Shown: positions 35,777 to 46,050, counted from the stretch's first letter. The stretch: 64,000 nucleotides of DNA from Streptococcus iniae (GCF_030732225.1 NZ_CP132230.1:834001-898000); one strand, 5' to 3'. Notes: generated by a model from the sequence alone, not told the origin. Numbers and translations: made by a program.

Positions 35777-36785
35777 TAGAAGTGTGTTACAAGGGAAAAA
35801 AATTCTTTTTTTCTCTCCCTCTTTCTTTAATTATGAAAATGTAATAAAAGATAAAATGGTCGAACTAGGAGCAGACGTTTATTTCTTTGATGAACGTCCA
35901 TTTTCATCAGTTTATAGAAAAGCATTACTAAAACTTAATCCTAATGTATTTTCAAAAAGTACCGAAAAATATTTTGATTTGATTTTTAATAATGTTTCAG
36001 ATATTTGTTTTGATTATGTCTTTTTTTTGAAGTGTGAAACTCCAACATTAAAAGTATTAAGGAAATATAGAGCATATTTTAAGAATGCGAAATTTTGCTT
36101 ATATATGTGGGATTCGATATCAAATGTAAAAAATATTGAAAAAAAATTAATTTATTTTGATATTATATCTTCATTTGATAAAAAAGACAGTGAAGAGCGA
36201 GGATTTAACTTTAGACCGTTATTTTATAGTGATGAGTATGCGAAACCATATAAGAAACAATTTTATAAATATGATATTTGTTCATTTGGCACAATTCATT
36301 CAGATAGATATAGTATCTTGACAAAATTTGTTAATTATTCAAAAAAAAATAATCTTAAATTTTATTTTTTTAATTTTCTTCAAGGGAAGTTTATGTTTTA
36401 TTTTTACAAAATTGTAAAAAAAGATTTTTTAAAAGCAAACATTTCAGAATTTAGTTTTGTAAAGAAAAATAGTCAAGAAATTATTAAAACAATTCTAGAT
36501 TCAAAAGTTGTTTTAGATATTCAACATCCAAATCAAACTGGCTTAACGATGCGAACAATTGAAATGATTGGATTGAATAAAAAAATAATTACGACTAATA
36601 ATTCAATCGTAAACTATGATTTTTACAATAAAAACAATATTTTAATTATTGATCGACATAATATTGAAATTGATAGAGAATTCTTTGAAACAGAATATTC
36701 TGCATTAAATCAAGATGTTTATAAAAAATATAGTTTAGAATTTTGGTTATACGATACTTTAGGGATTAAACAGGATGATGAATAA
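35763..36785 (+). CDS. Glycosyltransferase-like protein of the capsule cluster
   Basis: A 340-residue, lysine- and phenylalanine-rich soluble protein. Its two-lobe pattern, opening GKKILFFSPSFFNYENVIKD with a late TMRTIEMIGLNKKIITTN (donor-site-like), resembles CgeB/GT-B transferases. No classical GT4 E-x7-E is clear. ATG at 35763 follows GGAAAG; an in-frame ATG at 35709 lies deep within the preceding gene. Base composition drops sharply here (very AT-rich), marking the start of the serotype-specific block. Confidence 0.6.
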   Translation: MKKYSRSVLQGKKILFFSPSFFNYENVIKDKMVELGADVYFFDERPFSSVYRKALLKLNPNVFSKSTEKYFDLIFNNVSDICFDYVFFLKCETPTLKVLRKYRAYFKNAKFCLYMWDSISNVKNIEKKLIYFDIISSFDKKDSEERGFNFRPLFYSDEYAKPYKKQFYKYDICSFGTIHSDRYSILTKFVNYSKKNNLKFYFFNFLQGKFMFYFYKIVKKDFLKANISEFSFVKKNSQEIIKTILDSKVVLDIQHPNQTGLTMRTIEMIGLNKKIITTNNSIVNYDFYNKNNILIIDRHNIEIDREFFETEYSALNQDVYKKYSLEFWLYDTLGIKQDDE

Positions 36786-37368
36786 TAAATATAGCATTTC
36801 GGAGTTTTTTACAACAGCGTATTCATTTATGCTTACAAAAATTTTTTTCAAAAAAGCTCGCTTGATTCGAAGGCCTTTTTATTTAAGAGGTGTAAAAAGT
36901 TTCTCGTATGATTCAGGTCTAACGCTTGGTCATGCATGTCGTATAGATTTAAAAGGTGATTCAAAAAAGAGACTTATTATTGGCAAGGATTGTGAAATTG
37001 GAGATTATGTTCACTTAGTTGCCCATGAAAATGTTACTATTGGAGACAATGTATTGATTGCATCGAAAGTTTTTATTAGTGATACAAGTCACGGGAATTA
37101 TTCATCAACTTCACAAGATTCACCAATGACAAAACCGAATTCAAGAGAATTGTTTTCAAAACCAGTTTTAATAGAATCTAATGTTTGGATTGGTGAAAAT
37201 GTTGTTATATTACCAGGGGTTGAAATTGGAAAAGGAGCTATAATTGGTGCAAATTCAACTGTAAGTAAATCAATACCAGCAAATTCAATTGCAATAGGAT
37301 CACCAGCAAAGGTAATAAAGAAATTTAATTTCAAAAAAGAAATGTGGGAAAAAATAGGAGATTTTTAG
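36775..37368 (+). CDS. Hexapeptide-repeat acyltransferase (WbbJ/LacA type)
   Basis: A 197-residue left-handed beta-helix O-acetyltransferase. It has repeated [LIV]-G-x4 hexads: IIGKDCEIGDYVHLVAHENV, TIGDNVLIASKVFI, VWIGENVVILPGVEIGKGA. The catalytic histidine is probably that of DTSHGNY. It ends with the usual NSIAIGSPAKVIKKF. It likely O-acetylates a capsule sugar. The start overlaps the previous gene by 11 bases (ATGATG; either may be used). Confidence 0.88.
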   Translation: MMNNKYSISEFFTTAYSFMLTKIFFKKARLIRRPFYLRGVKSFSYDSGLTLGHACRIDLKGDSKKRLIIGKDCEIGDYVHLVAHENVTIGDNVLIASKVFISDTSHGNYSSTSQDSPMTKPNSRELFSKPVLIESNVWIGENVVILPGVEIGKGAIIGANSTVSKSIPANSIAIGSPAKVIKKFNFKKEMWEKIGDF

Positions 37369-37369
37369 T

Positions 37370-38194
37370 ATGAAAATACTTGTGACAGGTGCAAATGGAT
37401 ACTTAGGAAAAGGTGTCGTTAAACATTTATTAAATAGTGGACATCAAATTATTGCAACAGATTACAGATCGGAACTTATTGACAGCAGAGCAATAATAAT
37501 TGAAGCAGATTTATTTGAAGTGAATGATCCATTCGAATATTTTGATAAACCAGATATTCTTTTGCATTTGGCTTGGAGGGATGGTTTTATTCATAATTCA
37601 GAATCTCATTTAAAAGACCTTCATAAACATTACGATTTTATTTCCAAAATGGTGAACTCTGGAATTAAACATGTAGCAGTTTTTGGAACAATGCATGAGA
37701 TTGGTTTTTATGAGGGATCAATTAATGAAAGCACTCCAGCAAATCCTCAAAGTTTGTATGGAATTAGTAAAAATGCGTTGAGACTTTCTATTCAGGAGCT
37801 TTGTAAAGAGAACAATATTATTTTTCAATGGTTAAGAGGATTTTATATAGTAGGTAATACACCAGATGGTAATTCAATTTTTTCTAAAATAATACAAGCA
37901 GCATCTAGAGGAGAAAAAAAATTTCCATTTACTTCTGGTTTAAATCAATTCGACTTTATTAATTATGATGATTTTTGCGATAGTGTAACTAGAACAGTTT
38001 CTCAAAATAAAATAAATGGTATTATTAATATTTGTAATGGTTTTCCAGAAAGTTTAGCTAATCGAGTAGAAAAATTCATTATAGAAAATAAGTTAGATAT
38101 TGAATTAGAATATGGAGTGTTTCCAGATAGACCATATGATTCAAAAGCAGTATGGGGGAATTCAGAAAAGTTGAAAAGCATAAAAAGAGGTTAG
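37370..38194 (+). CDS. NAD-dependent epimerase/dehydratase (capsule sugar)
   Basis: A 274-residue extended SDR beginning MKILVTGANGYLGKGVVKHL (intact G-x2-G-x2-G) with the active-site region PQSLYGISKNALRLS (Y-x3-K). Family members change the configuration of nucleotide sugars; the exact substrate cannot be read from sequence. It lies 1 base after the acyltransferase stop. It differs from the epimerase at 34898, so the cluster has two SDRs of this kind. Confidence 0.8.
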   Translation: MKILVTGANGYLGKGVVKHLLNSGHQIIATDYRSELIDSRAIIIEADLFEVNDPFEYFDKPDILLHLAWRDGFIHNSESHLKDLHKHYDFISKMVNSGIKHVAVFGTMHEIGFYEGSINESTPANPQSLYGISKNALRLSIQELCKENNIIFQWLRGFYIVGNTPDGNSIFSKIIQAASRGEKKFPFTSGLNQFDFINYDDFCDSVTRTVSQNKINGIINICNGFPESLANRVEKFIIENKLDIELEYGVFPDRPYDSKAVWGNSEKLKSIKRG

Positions 38195-38205
38195 ATAAAT
38201 TGACA

Positions 38206-38943
38206 ATGATAACTGTTTGTATGGCAACTTTTAATGGTGAAAAATATATTGAAGAACAGATTATTAGTATTCTTTCTCAATTAAATGATTATGATGAATT
38301 AATTATTTCAGATGACGGTTCAACAGATAGTACTGTAGAAATAATAAAAAAGATAGATGATAAAAGAATTAATTTAGTATTTAATAAGAATGATAGAGGT
38401 TACTCTTCAAATTTTTATAATGCAATGAGTATGGCAACTGGAGATTATATTTTTTTATCAGATCAAGATGATATATGGTTAGAAGACAAAGTCACTATCA
38501 CATTGAAATATTTAAAAAGTTTTGATTTTGTTGTATCAGATGCATTTGTAGTTGATTCAAACTTAAATCTATTAGAGGAATCACGTTTTAAAACCTTCAA
38601 TATTTCGAATGGCTTTTTACCTAATTTCATCAGAACTAGATACATTGGATGTTGTATGGCATTTAATAGGAAAGTATTAGATGCACTATATCCATTCCCA
38701 GAAAAAAAATATAATATTCCACACGACTTGTGGATTACGCTAATATCTGAAAAGTATTATAAAACCTCTTTAATTGATAATCAACTTATTAAATATAGGA
38801 GACATGATAATAATGTTTCCAATGGTGGACTAACTGTAAAAAACAACAAGAGGTCATTTTTTCAAATAATAAAAAGTAGAATAATTTACTTATATTTATT
38901 AGAAAAACAAAAAGGAAAAATAAAAAATGGTAAAAAGAAATAG
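38206..38943 (+). CDS. Family 2 glycosyltransferase
   Basis: A GT-A fold transferase of about 245 residues: MITVCMATFNGEKYIEEQI at the N-terminus, LIISDDGSTDSTVEI, then the metal-binding SDQDDIW, and YIGCCMAFNRKVLD. QDDxW-type GT2 enzymes include rhamnosyl- and galactosyltransferases. ATG at 38206 is chosen; TTG at 38200 is better spaced from AGAGG (38186-38190) and is an alternative. It overlaps the next gene by 17 bases. Confidence 0.9.
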   Translation: MITVCMATFNGEKYIEEQIISILSQLNDYDELIISDDGSTDSTVEIIKKIDDKRINLVFNKNDRGYSSNFYNAMSMATGDYIFLSDQDDIWLEDKVTITLKYLKSFDFVVSDAFVVDSNLNLLEESRFKTFNISNGFLPNFIRTRYIGCCMAFNRKVLDALYPFPEKKYNIPHDLWITLISEKYYKTSLIDNQLIKYRRHDNNVSNGGLTVKNNKRSFFQIIKSRIIYLYLLEKQKGKIKNGKKK

Positions 38944-40021
38944 AAATGTTTTATTTTTAGCTAACATTGATTTAAATCCTAATGAGGGTATCTATAAAAA
39001 GATAATTGCGCAGGCTAAGGGATTTAAAAATGCAAATTCTGATGGATGGATTGTTACAAAACAAGGTGGTAACTCTGTTTATGCTAATACAGAGAATGAA
39101 ATTTTTGAGGTATCACGGAAAAATCTTTTTCAATTATCAAAAGAAATAATTTTAAGAAATAATATTCGTGCAGTTTATATTAGGCATATGATTCCAAGTT
39201 TTTCACTTGTCTTTTTTCTTTTATGGTTGAAAAAAAATAATATTGAAATTTATTATGAAATTCCGACATATCCATACTTTTCAGAGCAATTTAGAGTATC
39301 AAAAAAAAAGTATCGAGCTTTAGTGAAAATAATTTTAGACATTATCTTTTGGCCAGTAATATATATGATTATTAACCATTTAATTGTTATTAAAAGTAAT
39401 TCAAAAGTTAAAGTTTTTAAAAAAATGATCGAAATTACTAATGGTGCCGATACACATAGTTTAAAAATAAAAAAATATGAACAAAACTATAGCAAGATAT
39501 CACTTGTTGCTGTAGGTACAATATATCCTTATCATGGTTATGACCGAATTCTTAAAGGTTTAAAAGCAATTAATGAAGAATATAATCAAAAAGTCATTGA
39601 AATTAATTTTATAGGAAAAAGTTCAACATTAGATGATTTAAAGAAGCTTTCAGAAAAGCTAGAGTTGAAGAATGTGTACTTCCATGGAACGAAAACAACT
39701 GAGGAATTAAATGATTTATACGATAAATTTGACTTAGGCTTAGGTTGTCTAGCATTGCATAGAAGAGATGCAGATATTGATACGACAATAAAAGTAATTG
39801 AATATTATTGTAGAGGAGTTGCAGTTCTGACTAGTGGAGATAGTCCATTAGGAGAAATTTTCTCTAATACAACAATAAAAATTGCTTCCAATGAAGATAT
39901 TATTGACCTAAATTATGTTTTATCAGAATTCGAAAAAATTACTCAGTCAGATATGCAACAAATTTCTCAGTTGAGTATAAATAAATTTTCGTGGAATAAA
40001 ATTATATTTGATTTGAACTGA
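38927..40021 (+). CDS. Family 1/4 glycosyltransferase
   Basis: A 364-residue GT-B glycosyltransferase. The C-terminal lobe has SLVAVGTIYPYHGYDRILKG and VYFHGTKTTEELNDLYDKFDLGLGCLALHR followed by TIKVIEYYCRGVAVLTSGDSPLGE, a typical donor-binding region. The acceptor is unknown. It is the middle gene of the AT-rich block, tightly linked to its neighbours. Confidence 0.85.
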   Translation: MVKRNRNVLFLANIDLNPNEGIYKKIIAQAKGFKNANSDGWIVTKQGGNSVYANTENEIFEVSRKNLFQLSKEIILRNNIRAVYIRHMIPSFSLVFFLLWLKKNNIEIYYEIPTYPYFSEQFRVSKKKYRALVKIILDIIFWPVIYMIINHLIVIKSNSKVKVFKKMIEITNGADTHSLKIKKYEQNYSKISLVAVGTIYPYHGYDRILKGLKAINEEYNQKVIEINFIGKSSTLDDLKKLSEKLELKNVYFHGTKTTEELNDLYDKFDLGLGCLALHRRDADIDTTIKVIEYYCRGVAVLTSGDSPLGEIFSNTTIKIASNEDIIDLNYVLSEFEKITQSDMQQISQLSINKFSWNKIIFDLN

Positions 40022-40054
40022 TAAATATTATAGGAATAAATTAAGGAAATAAAA

Positions 40055-41284
40055 TTGAAAAAAATAAAAATAAATTTTACTTTTGAAGATATTTGTGCAT
40101 GGTCAATAGTATTAAGTTGTATATTACTACAATATAAAACTGCTATTTTCAGCTATGGAATGTTGCTGTTACTGACATTAACATTAATAAATATTTTTAT
40201 ACATAAGAAATTATACATTGATATAAAACTTATCATTTTATGGCTTGGTATTTTTTTCCAACAAATGATTTCACTTATATTATTTAAATTGGATTTTGCT
40301 ATTTTTATCAAAAATCTTTTTTCAATATTATTAATTATTATAATAACTTCAATAAGTCATGCAATTGTAGATAAAGATAGTTTTTTTTATAAATATCGAA
40401 ATTTTGCTATTTTTTGTACTCTGATTATTATTGCTCAATCATTTGTTGTATATGTTTTGAAAAAACCAATTAATGCAATTTTACTTTTACCTCAATCAGA
40501 TAGCTCCAATTGGGTTGAACAAAGTTTAAGACCGATGTCTCTTTTTACCGAGCCTCAAACTTATTGTAGTTTTATTTTTCCAGCTTTTTTACTATGTTAT
40601 AAGAAAAAAGATTATTTTGGAACCTTTACTATTTTTCTAGGTATTTTTCTTTCAGGTTCTAGTTTAGGCATTATGATGATTGTTTTTTTAGGACTAATTA
40701 CTTTTTTTAAATCTTCAATTTCTTTTTTTAAAAAATGTCTAATATTTTTCGGTGGAATATTTTCAACGGTTGTTATTTTTTTACTACCAATTTTTAGTTT
40801 TATCAAATTAAAGATTTTAAGTCTTTTTATGGAATTTTCTCTAACAAATTTTCAATTCAAGAGTACATTTTCATACACTAATTATTTGAGGTTGATAAAA
40901 GGTTGGGTTACTTTCTATGAGCTACCACTTAAAGAAAAGATAGTTGGTTTAGGTTTAAATAATCTTACAAATTATATGGAAATTACAGGAACTCGCTTTT
41001 CATGGAGTAAACAGTGGGCTGTTAATCATATTCAAAATGCGTATTTTAATTCTTCTTCAGGAATTTTTATTGAATGTGGTTTAGTAATCGGAATATTATA
41101 TTACTATATATTGATAAAAAAAATAAAAATTGAAAATTCAATAAGTAAAAATATTTTAATTTTTATTATTTTTCAAGGTTTTGCAACGCAAATTTTTTTC
41201 AATTCGATATTTATTTTTTGGATTCTAATGTATTACATTTTTTCTAAAAATAATTTTTGGGAACAGGAAAAGGAGTATCTATGA
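40055..41284 (+). CDS. wzy: Capsule repeat-unit polymerase Wzy
   Basis: A 409-residue, very hydrophobic protein with about ten predicted membrane helices and a larger external loop (~270-330, with RLIKGWVTFYELPLKEKIVG and WAVNHIQNAYFNSS). This is the hallmark of O-antigen-polymerase-type proteins. Wzy proteins are poorly conserved, so the call rests on topology and on Wzx and glycosyltransferases beside it. The start is TTG (40055) after AAGGAAAT. It overlaps the next gene by 4 bases. Confidence 0.8.
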   Translation: MKKIKINFTFEDICAWSIVLSCILLQYKTAIFSYGMLLLLTLTLINIFIHKKLYIDIKLIILWLGIFFQQMISLILFKLDFAIFIKNLFSILLIIIITSISHAIVDKDSFFYKYRNFAIFCTLIIIAQSFVVYVLKKPINAILLLPQSDSSNWVEQSLRPMSLFTEPQTYCSFIFPAFLLCYKKKDYFGTFTIFLGIFLSGSSLGIMMIVFLGLITFFKSSISFFKKCLIFFGGIFSTVVIFLLPIFSFIKLKILSLFMEFSLTNFQFKSTFSYTNYLRLIKGWVTFYELPLKEKIVGLGLNNLTNYMEITGTRFSWSKQWAVNHIQNAYFNSSSGIFIECGLVIGILYYYILIKKIKIENSISKNILIFIIFQGFATQIFFNSIFIFWILMYYIFSKNNFWEQEKEYL

Positions 41285-42558
41285 AAGTAGCGTTTTATTT
41301 AGATTCAATTAATCCAAATATTGATTATTCTGACCCCGAAGCAGCTAATCCAGGAATAGGTGGCACACAGTTTTTAACTTATTCATTGAGTTATCATTTA
41401 GGTCAAACTGGTGAGATTGATGTGTCTTTATTTGTCAATGAAATGGCAAATTTTCCTGAAGAAATGAAGATTGAAATTGTAAGATCACTTGAAGAGTGTA
41501 TTATAAGAGTTAACGAAGATAATTTCGATTATTTAGTAATAAGAGGACCATTTATTCAAAAAAAAATAATGAATCAAATAGCTGAAAGCGGTGTTAAAAT
41601 TATTACTTGGTCACATAATTTAGAAACATTTCAGTTTTTTTCAAGGTTATTAAGTCCATCGATTGTAAAAAATATTTGTGTATCAAACTCTCAAAGGCTA
41701 TTATTAAAAGACTCAAAACTATTTTCAAAAAGTGTAACAATTTTAAATGGTATTAACTTTAAAGATTACAGTCAATTGCCAATTAACAATGTTAAAAAAT
41801 ATGATGTTTGCTATATTGGAAATTTATATCCTAAAAGTGGCTATGAAGATGTATTAAAAGCATGGCCGAAAATAAAAAAAACTATACCAAATGCAAATTT
41901 ATGTATTATTGGCGGTAATAAACTATACAATAATAGGTTAAATTCATCCTATAGTTCAAAGTCAATTAAAAAACTAAAAAAATTAGAAGAGAAAATTAAT
42001 TTAGAATTTAAAGACTCAATTGAATATGTCGGAGTGTTAGGTGGAAGAAAAAAACTAAGCAAAATGTCTGAGTCTACAATTGGAATTGCTAATATAACTC
42101 CGACTGGAGAAACTTTTGGATTAGCAGCAATTGAGTTTCAAGCCTTGGGAGTACCTGTAGTATCAATCAATAAAGTTGGATTAAAAGAGACAGTTAAGTC
42201 AAATGAAACTGGAATTTTAGTTAATAAAAAGAAAGATTTGGCTGATGCAATTATAAGTCTATTAATTGATAAGGATAAGACTAATCAATTATCTATTAAT
42301 GCAAAAGATTTTGTTAGAAGAAATTTTGATATAAAATTTATTGTTAAAGATTGGATAGTTTTGTTTAATAGTTTACCTAACACTTCTTTAAAAACTTGTC
42401 AAAGCAGTTTTTCAGATGACGATTTCTTGGAAAAATTAACTCAGAAGAATTTTAAGATTAAACAAAATAGATTATTAAGTTGGTTACCACCAATACAATT
42501 TTACAAATATGTTCGCTATATATTTGTTAGGATTTTAGAAAAATCAAATATTATTTAA
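41281..42558 (+). CDS. Family 4 glycosyltransferase
   Basis: A 425-residue GT-B enzyme. KVAFYLDSINPNIDYSDPE opens the acceptor lobe; the donor lobe has CYIGNLYPKSGYEDVLKAW, and ANITPTGETFGLAAIEFQA carries the E-x7-E motif (E...GLAAIE). ATG 41281 follows AAAAGGAG and overlaps the wzy stop by 4 bases. The ~50-residue C-terminal tail after residue 370 is unusual and ends with a hydrophobic segment. Confidence 0.88.
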   Translation: MKVAFYLDSINPNIDYSDPEAANPGIGGTQFLTYSLSYHLGQTGEIDVSLFVNEMANFPEEMKIEIVRSLEECIIRVNEDNFDYLVIRGPFIQKKIMNQIAESGVKIITWSHNLETFQFFSRLLSPSIVKNICVSNSQRLLLKDSKLFSKSVTILNGINFKDYSQLPINNVKKYDVCYIGNLYPKSGYEDVLKAWPKIKKTIPNANLCIIGGNKLYNNRLNSSYSSKSIKKLKKLEEKINLEFKDSIEYVGVLGGRKKLSKMSESTIGIANITPTGETFGLAAIEFQALGVPVVSINKVGLKETVKSNETGILVNKKKDLADAIISLLIDKDKTNQLSINAKDFVRRNFDIKFIVKDWIVLFNSLPNTSLKTCQSSFSDDDFLEKLTQKNFKIKQNRLLSWLPPIQFYKYVRYIFVRILEKSNII

Positions 42559-42602
42559 TAAAAAATACCAGATGAACACACACTAACATAGAGAGATATA
42601 TT

Positions 42603-44051
42603 ATGAAAAAAAACAGTATAAAATTGAATTATTTTTTCAATTTGTTATATCAATTACTATCAATAATAATTCCTGTTATTACGACTCCATATCTATCAAG
42701 GGTTTTATCGCCAAAAGGCATTGGAGAGTATAATTATAGTTTTTCAATAACAACATTATTCATGATTCTTTCTGTTTTAGGTTCTCATGGCTATGCACAA
42801 AGAGAAATTGCATTTAATCAAAATAATAAAGAAAAAATAAGTAAACTTTTTTTTGAAATACTTATTATTAGATTAATAGCTTGTTTAATAACAACACCTA
42901 TTTTTTTCTACGTTGCAATAACTCAGCAAAAATATTCAAATCTTTTGTTATCGCAATACATAATGATTCTTTCTACTATTTTTGACATTAGTTGGTTTTT
43001 TCAAGGGCTTGAAGAATTTAAAAAGCTAGCTATTAGAAATATTTCACTGAAAATTATTACCACAATAGCAATTTTTATTTTTGTGAATAAAGATAGTGAT
43101 TTGATAATATATTCATTATTGATGTCAATTTCATTATTAATGAGTTCATTGACAATGTGGCCTTATTGTAGAGATTACATTGAAATAATTTCTTTAAAAA
43201 AAATAAATATTAGGCAACACTTTAGGCCAATATTAATGTTTTTTATTCCAGTTTCAGCAGTATATATATATACATCTGTTGATAAAATTTTATTGGGAGT
43301 TCTGGCAAATGATATAGAGGTTGGTTATTACTCACAAGCTGACAGGATAGTAAGACTTCTTTTAACGGTTATTACATCTCTTGGTACAGTACTTTTACCA
43401 AGAATTGCCAATTTACTAAGTAATAAAGATACTTTAAAAGTTAAAAGTGAAATAAAAAAAAGCATCCTTTTTGTAAGCTTCATTGGTTTTCCAATGTGCG
43501 GAGGCTTGATAGCGATTTCTCCTATAATGATTCCGTGGTTTTTAGGAAAAGATTTTCAAGCAAGTGTTTTATTAGTCCAATTTTTATCTTCATTAACATT
43601 GATTCTTGGGTTTTCAAGTGTAACAGGTCAAGCTGTTTTAATACCATTAAAAAAACAAAATTTTTATACAGTAACTGTTATTTTAGGGGCTATTATTAAT
43701 ATAGTTGGGAACTTTATTTTAGTACCTCATTTTTTAAGTTTAGGATCTGTTATCAGTACACTAATTTCAGAGGTATTAGTTTGTGCATTGCAGACAGTGG
43801 TTGTCTTTAAAATACTGAATCTAAATTACAGGGAAATTTTTATTGAATCAAAAGATTATATTATAGGATCTATAATTATGACTATTACGTTAAGTTTACT
43901 CGTTTTAAAACTAGAAGTTTCAACATTTGATTTATTAATTACTGTTTTAACAGGTTTTATAATCTACTTTTCGTATTTATTAATTACTAAAAATATCTTA
44001 GTAATTAATTTGATAAAAAATATAAGAACTAAAAAATTCAAGTCAAATTAA
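42603..44051 (+). CDS. wzx: Capsule repeat-unit flippase Wzx
   Basis: A 482-residue MATE/MOP-superfamily membrane protein with about 12-14 helices and the family opening NYFFNLLYQLLSIIIPVITTPYLSRVLSPKGIGEYNYS. It exports lipid-linked repeat units to the outer face for Wzy. It follows the GT4 gene by 44 bases and is the last AT-rich gene of the block; GC content returns to normal in the next gene. Confidence 0.93.
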   Translation: MKKNSIKLNYFFNLLYQLLSIIIPVITTPYLSRVLSPKGIGEYNYSFSITTLFMILSVLGSHGYAQREIAFNQNNKEKISKLFFEILIIRLIACLITTPIFFYVAITQQKYSNLLLSQYIMILSTIFDISWFFQGLEEFKKLAIRNISLKIITTIAIFIFVNKDSDLIIYSLLMSISLLMSSLTMWPYCRDYIEIISLKKINIRQHFRPILMFFIPVSAVYIYTSVDKILLGVLANDIEVGYYSQADRIVRLLLTVITSLGTVLLPRIANLLSNKDTLKVKSEIKKSILFVSFIGFPMCGGLIAISPIMIPWFLGKDFQASVLLVQFLSSLTLILGFSSVTGQAVLIPLKKQNFYTVTVILGAIINIVGNFILVPHFLSLGSVISTLISEVLVCALQTVVVFKILNLNYREIFIESKDYIIGSIIMTITLSLLVLKLEVSTFDLLITVLTGFIIYFSYLLITKNILVINLIKNIRTKKFKSN

Positions 44052-44069
44052 AAATGAAAGTTGGATACC

Positions 44070-45305
44070 ATGAAAAAAATAGCAGTTGCTGGTACGGGTT
44101 ATGTTGGGCTTTCGATGGCCGTGCTTTTGGCACAACATCATCAGGTTATAGCGGTAGATATTGTTCCTGAAAAGGTAGATTTGATTAATGCTAAGAAATC
44201 ACCTATTCAAGATAAGGAAATTGAAGAGTTTTTAGCCAGTAAAGAACTTCATTTAAAGGCAACATTGGATGCTGAGTCGGCTTATCAAGATGCTGATTTT
44301 GTTATTGTTGCAGCACCTACAAATTATGATAGCAAGCGTGATTTTTTTGACACGAAGGCTGTTGAAGCTGTTATTGAAGCAGTTCTTGCTGTTAACACTC
44401 AGGCAATCATTATCATTAAATCAACGATTCCAGTAGGATACACAGATAGTATTCGTCAAAAGTTCAATACAACTAACATTATTTTTAGTCCAGAATTTCT
44501 AAGGGAATCACGGGCATTATACGATAATCTCTACCCAAGTCGAATAATTGTTGGAACTGATTTATCTAATCAAAGATTAACACAAAAAGCGAATGAATTT
44601 GCTCGCTTGTTACAAGAAGGCGCTATTAAAGAACCGATTGAAACCTTGATTATGGGCTTTACCGAGGCTGAAGCGGTCAAACTCTTCTCAAATACCTATT
44701 TAGCTTTACGGGTGTCTTATTTCAATGAACTTGATACTTACGCTGAGACAAAAGGACTTGATACGAAAGCTATTATTGACGGTGTTGGTCTTGATCCGAG
44801 AATTGGTGACCACTATAATAACCCATCTTTTGGTTATGGGGGGTATTGTTTACCGAAAGATACCAAACAATTGTTGGCCAATTATAGAGATGTGCCTCAA
44901 AACATGATGACAGCTATTGTTGAGAGTAACCGCACTCGTAAAGACTACATTGCTGAGAAAGTCTTGGAATTAGCAGGCGCTTATGAAGGCTCAAGTGAAT
45001 TTGATCCCAATATGGAAAAAGAAGTGGTTATTGGGGTTTACCGCTTAACAATGAAGAGCAATAGCGATAATTTTAGACAATCATCTATTCAAGGCATTAT
45101 GAAACGGATTAAAGCTAAAGGTGCAAAAGTTATTATTTTTGAACCAAGTTTAGATGACGGTTCAACTTTCTTTGGTAGTCAGGTGGTAAATGACCTTGAA
45201 ACGTTCAAAAAAACATCTCAATCAATCATTGCAAATCGTTACGATTCAGCACTTGATGATGTTCAAGAAAAGGTCTACACTCGCGACCTTTTCGGCCGGG
45301 ATTAA
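44070..45305 (+). CDS. UDP-glucose 6-dehydrogenase (HasB-like)
   Basis: A 411-residue UDP-sugar dehydrogenase making UDP-glucuronate. NAD-binding is [19 protein letters not shown], and the catalytic cysteine is C260 in [17 protein letters not shown], the same number as in S. pyogenes Has[21 protein letters not shown] and FGRD at the C-terminus match the family. It suggests glucuronic acid (or a derivative) in the capsule. The ATG at 44070 is preferred over TTG at 44061. It closes the capsule cluster; no hasA is present in the window. Confidence 0.93.
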   Translation: MKKIAVAGTGYVGLSMAVLLAQHHQVIAVDIVPEKVDLINAKKSPIQDKEIEEFLASKELHLKATLDAESAYQDADFVIVAAPTNYDSKRDFFDTKAVEAVIEAVLAVNTQAIIIIKSTIPVGYTDSIRQKFNTTNIIFSPEFLRESRALYDNLYPSRIIVGTDLSNQRLTQKANEFARLLQEGAIKEPIETLIMGFTEAEAVKLFSNTYLALRVSYFNELDTYAETKGLDTKAIIDGVGLDPRIGDHYNNPSFGYGGYCLPKDTKQLLANYRDVPQNMMTAIVESNRTRKDYIAEKVLELAGAYEGSSEFDPNMEKEVVIGVYRLTMKSNSDNFRQSSIQGIMKRIKAKGAKVIIFEPSLDDGSTFFGSQVVNDLETFKKTSQSIIANRYDSALDDVQEKVYTRDLFGRD

Positions 45306-45414
45306 TCCGAGTGTCTTGGTTAATTCTTATAGCATTTCATTGCCCTTTTAGCTCTCGTATGTTATATTAATTATATGGATTTCTCTGTTTGAGTGTTGTG
45401 AAGGATGGTGTCGT

Positions 45415-45966
45415 ATGAGTGGAACTGAACAAAATAGTCATAAAACGTTAATTCAAAAATTATTGGTCAGTATTCATTATTTGACCCTCTTCAAAGATGA
45501 GTTGAATTTGGTCGAAAGAACTCCATCTATCTTAGGAAGTGAGTTCCCAAAGCATTTGGTGCAATCAGAACTTGGTGATATTGTAGCCATTATCAACACC
45601 TTAGATAAGCAACAGCGCTTAATTGAATCAACCTTCTGGTATGAAGAAAGTGCCTTCAAATTAATGAATAAAACCTTGAACATTGTTTCTAACTGGGTAA
45701 AAGGTCTGGAAGAGTTGATTAACCTTTGCCAGTCCAAGGAAGTTTTTCAAGCCATTTTAGGAGACAAAAGGGTTCGAGTCTTTGGGGTTTTGATTGATGT
45801 GTTTTCATCACTGAAAGTTATCATCATGTCCCTCAAAGAAGAGCCTGTGCCTCATGTTCTCTATGAGCATATCAAAATGGTCAACCTTGAAGAAGAAGCT
45901 TTTAGAAAGCATTACCAGAGCCCAAAAATGGCCTCTGTTGATAGCTTCGCAGCTCAGGAAGTCTAA
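45415..45966 (+). CDS. Unrecognised helical cytoplasmic protein
   Basis: A 183-residue protein without signal peptide or membrane segment. It appears all-helical (for example LIQKLLVSIHYLTLFKDELNLVE and FSSLKVIIMSLKEEPVPHVLYEHI), with no motif I recognise. It lies 110 bases after the UDP-glucose dehydrogenase and is followed by a terminator, so it may be transcribed separately or as the tail of the capsule operon. Normal GC content indicates that it is part of the conserved chromosome, not the capsule island. Confidence 0.65.
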   Translation: MSGTEQNSHKTLIQKLLVSIHYLTLFKDELNLVERTPSILGSEFPKHLVQSELGDIVAIINTLDKQQRLIESTFWYEESAFKLMNKTLNIVSNWVKGLEELINLCQSKEVFQAILGDKRVRVFGVLIDVFSSLKVIIMSLKEEPVPHVLYEHIKMVNLEEEAFRKHYQSPKMASVDSFAAQEV

Positions 45967-45983
45967 TACAGTCATTAACAACT

Positions 45984-46008
45984 GCCATTCCTAGTGAATG
46001 GCTTTTTT
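45984..46008 (+). terminator. Terminator after the 45415 gene
   Basis: GCCATTC pairs with GAATGGC around CTAGT, followed by TTTTTT. Confidence 0.9.
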
Positions 46009-46050
46009 GCTCGCGCTTTTATTGCTTGTGATTGGAAAAAATGCCATCTT

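Noticed and set aside
44070..45305. Hyaluronan (has) operon
   Set aside because: Only a HasB-like dehydrogenase is present; no hasA-type synthase is in the window, and the cluster is Wzx/Wzy type.
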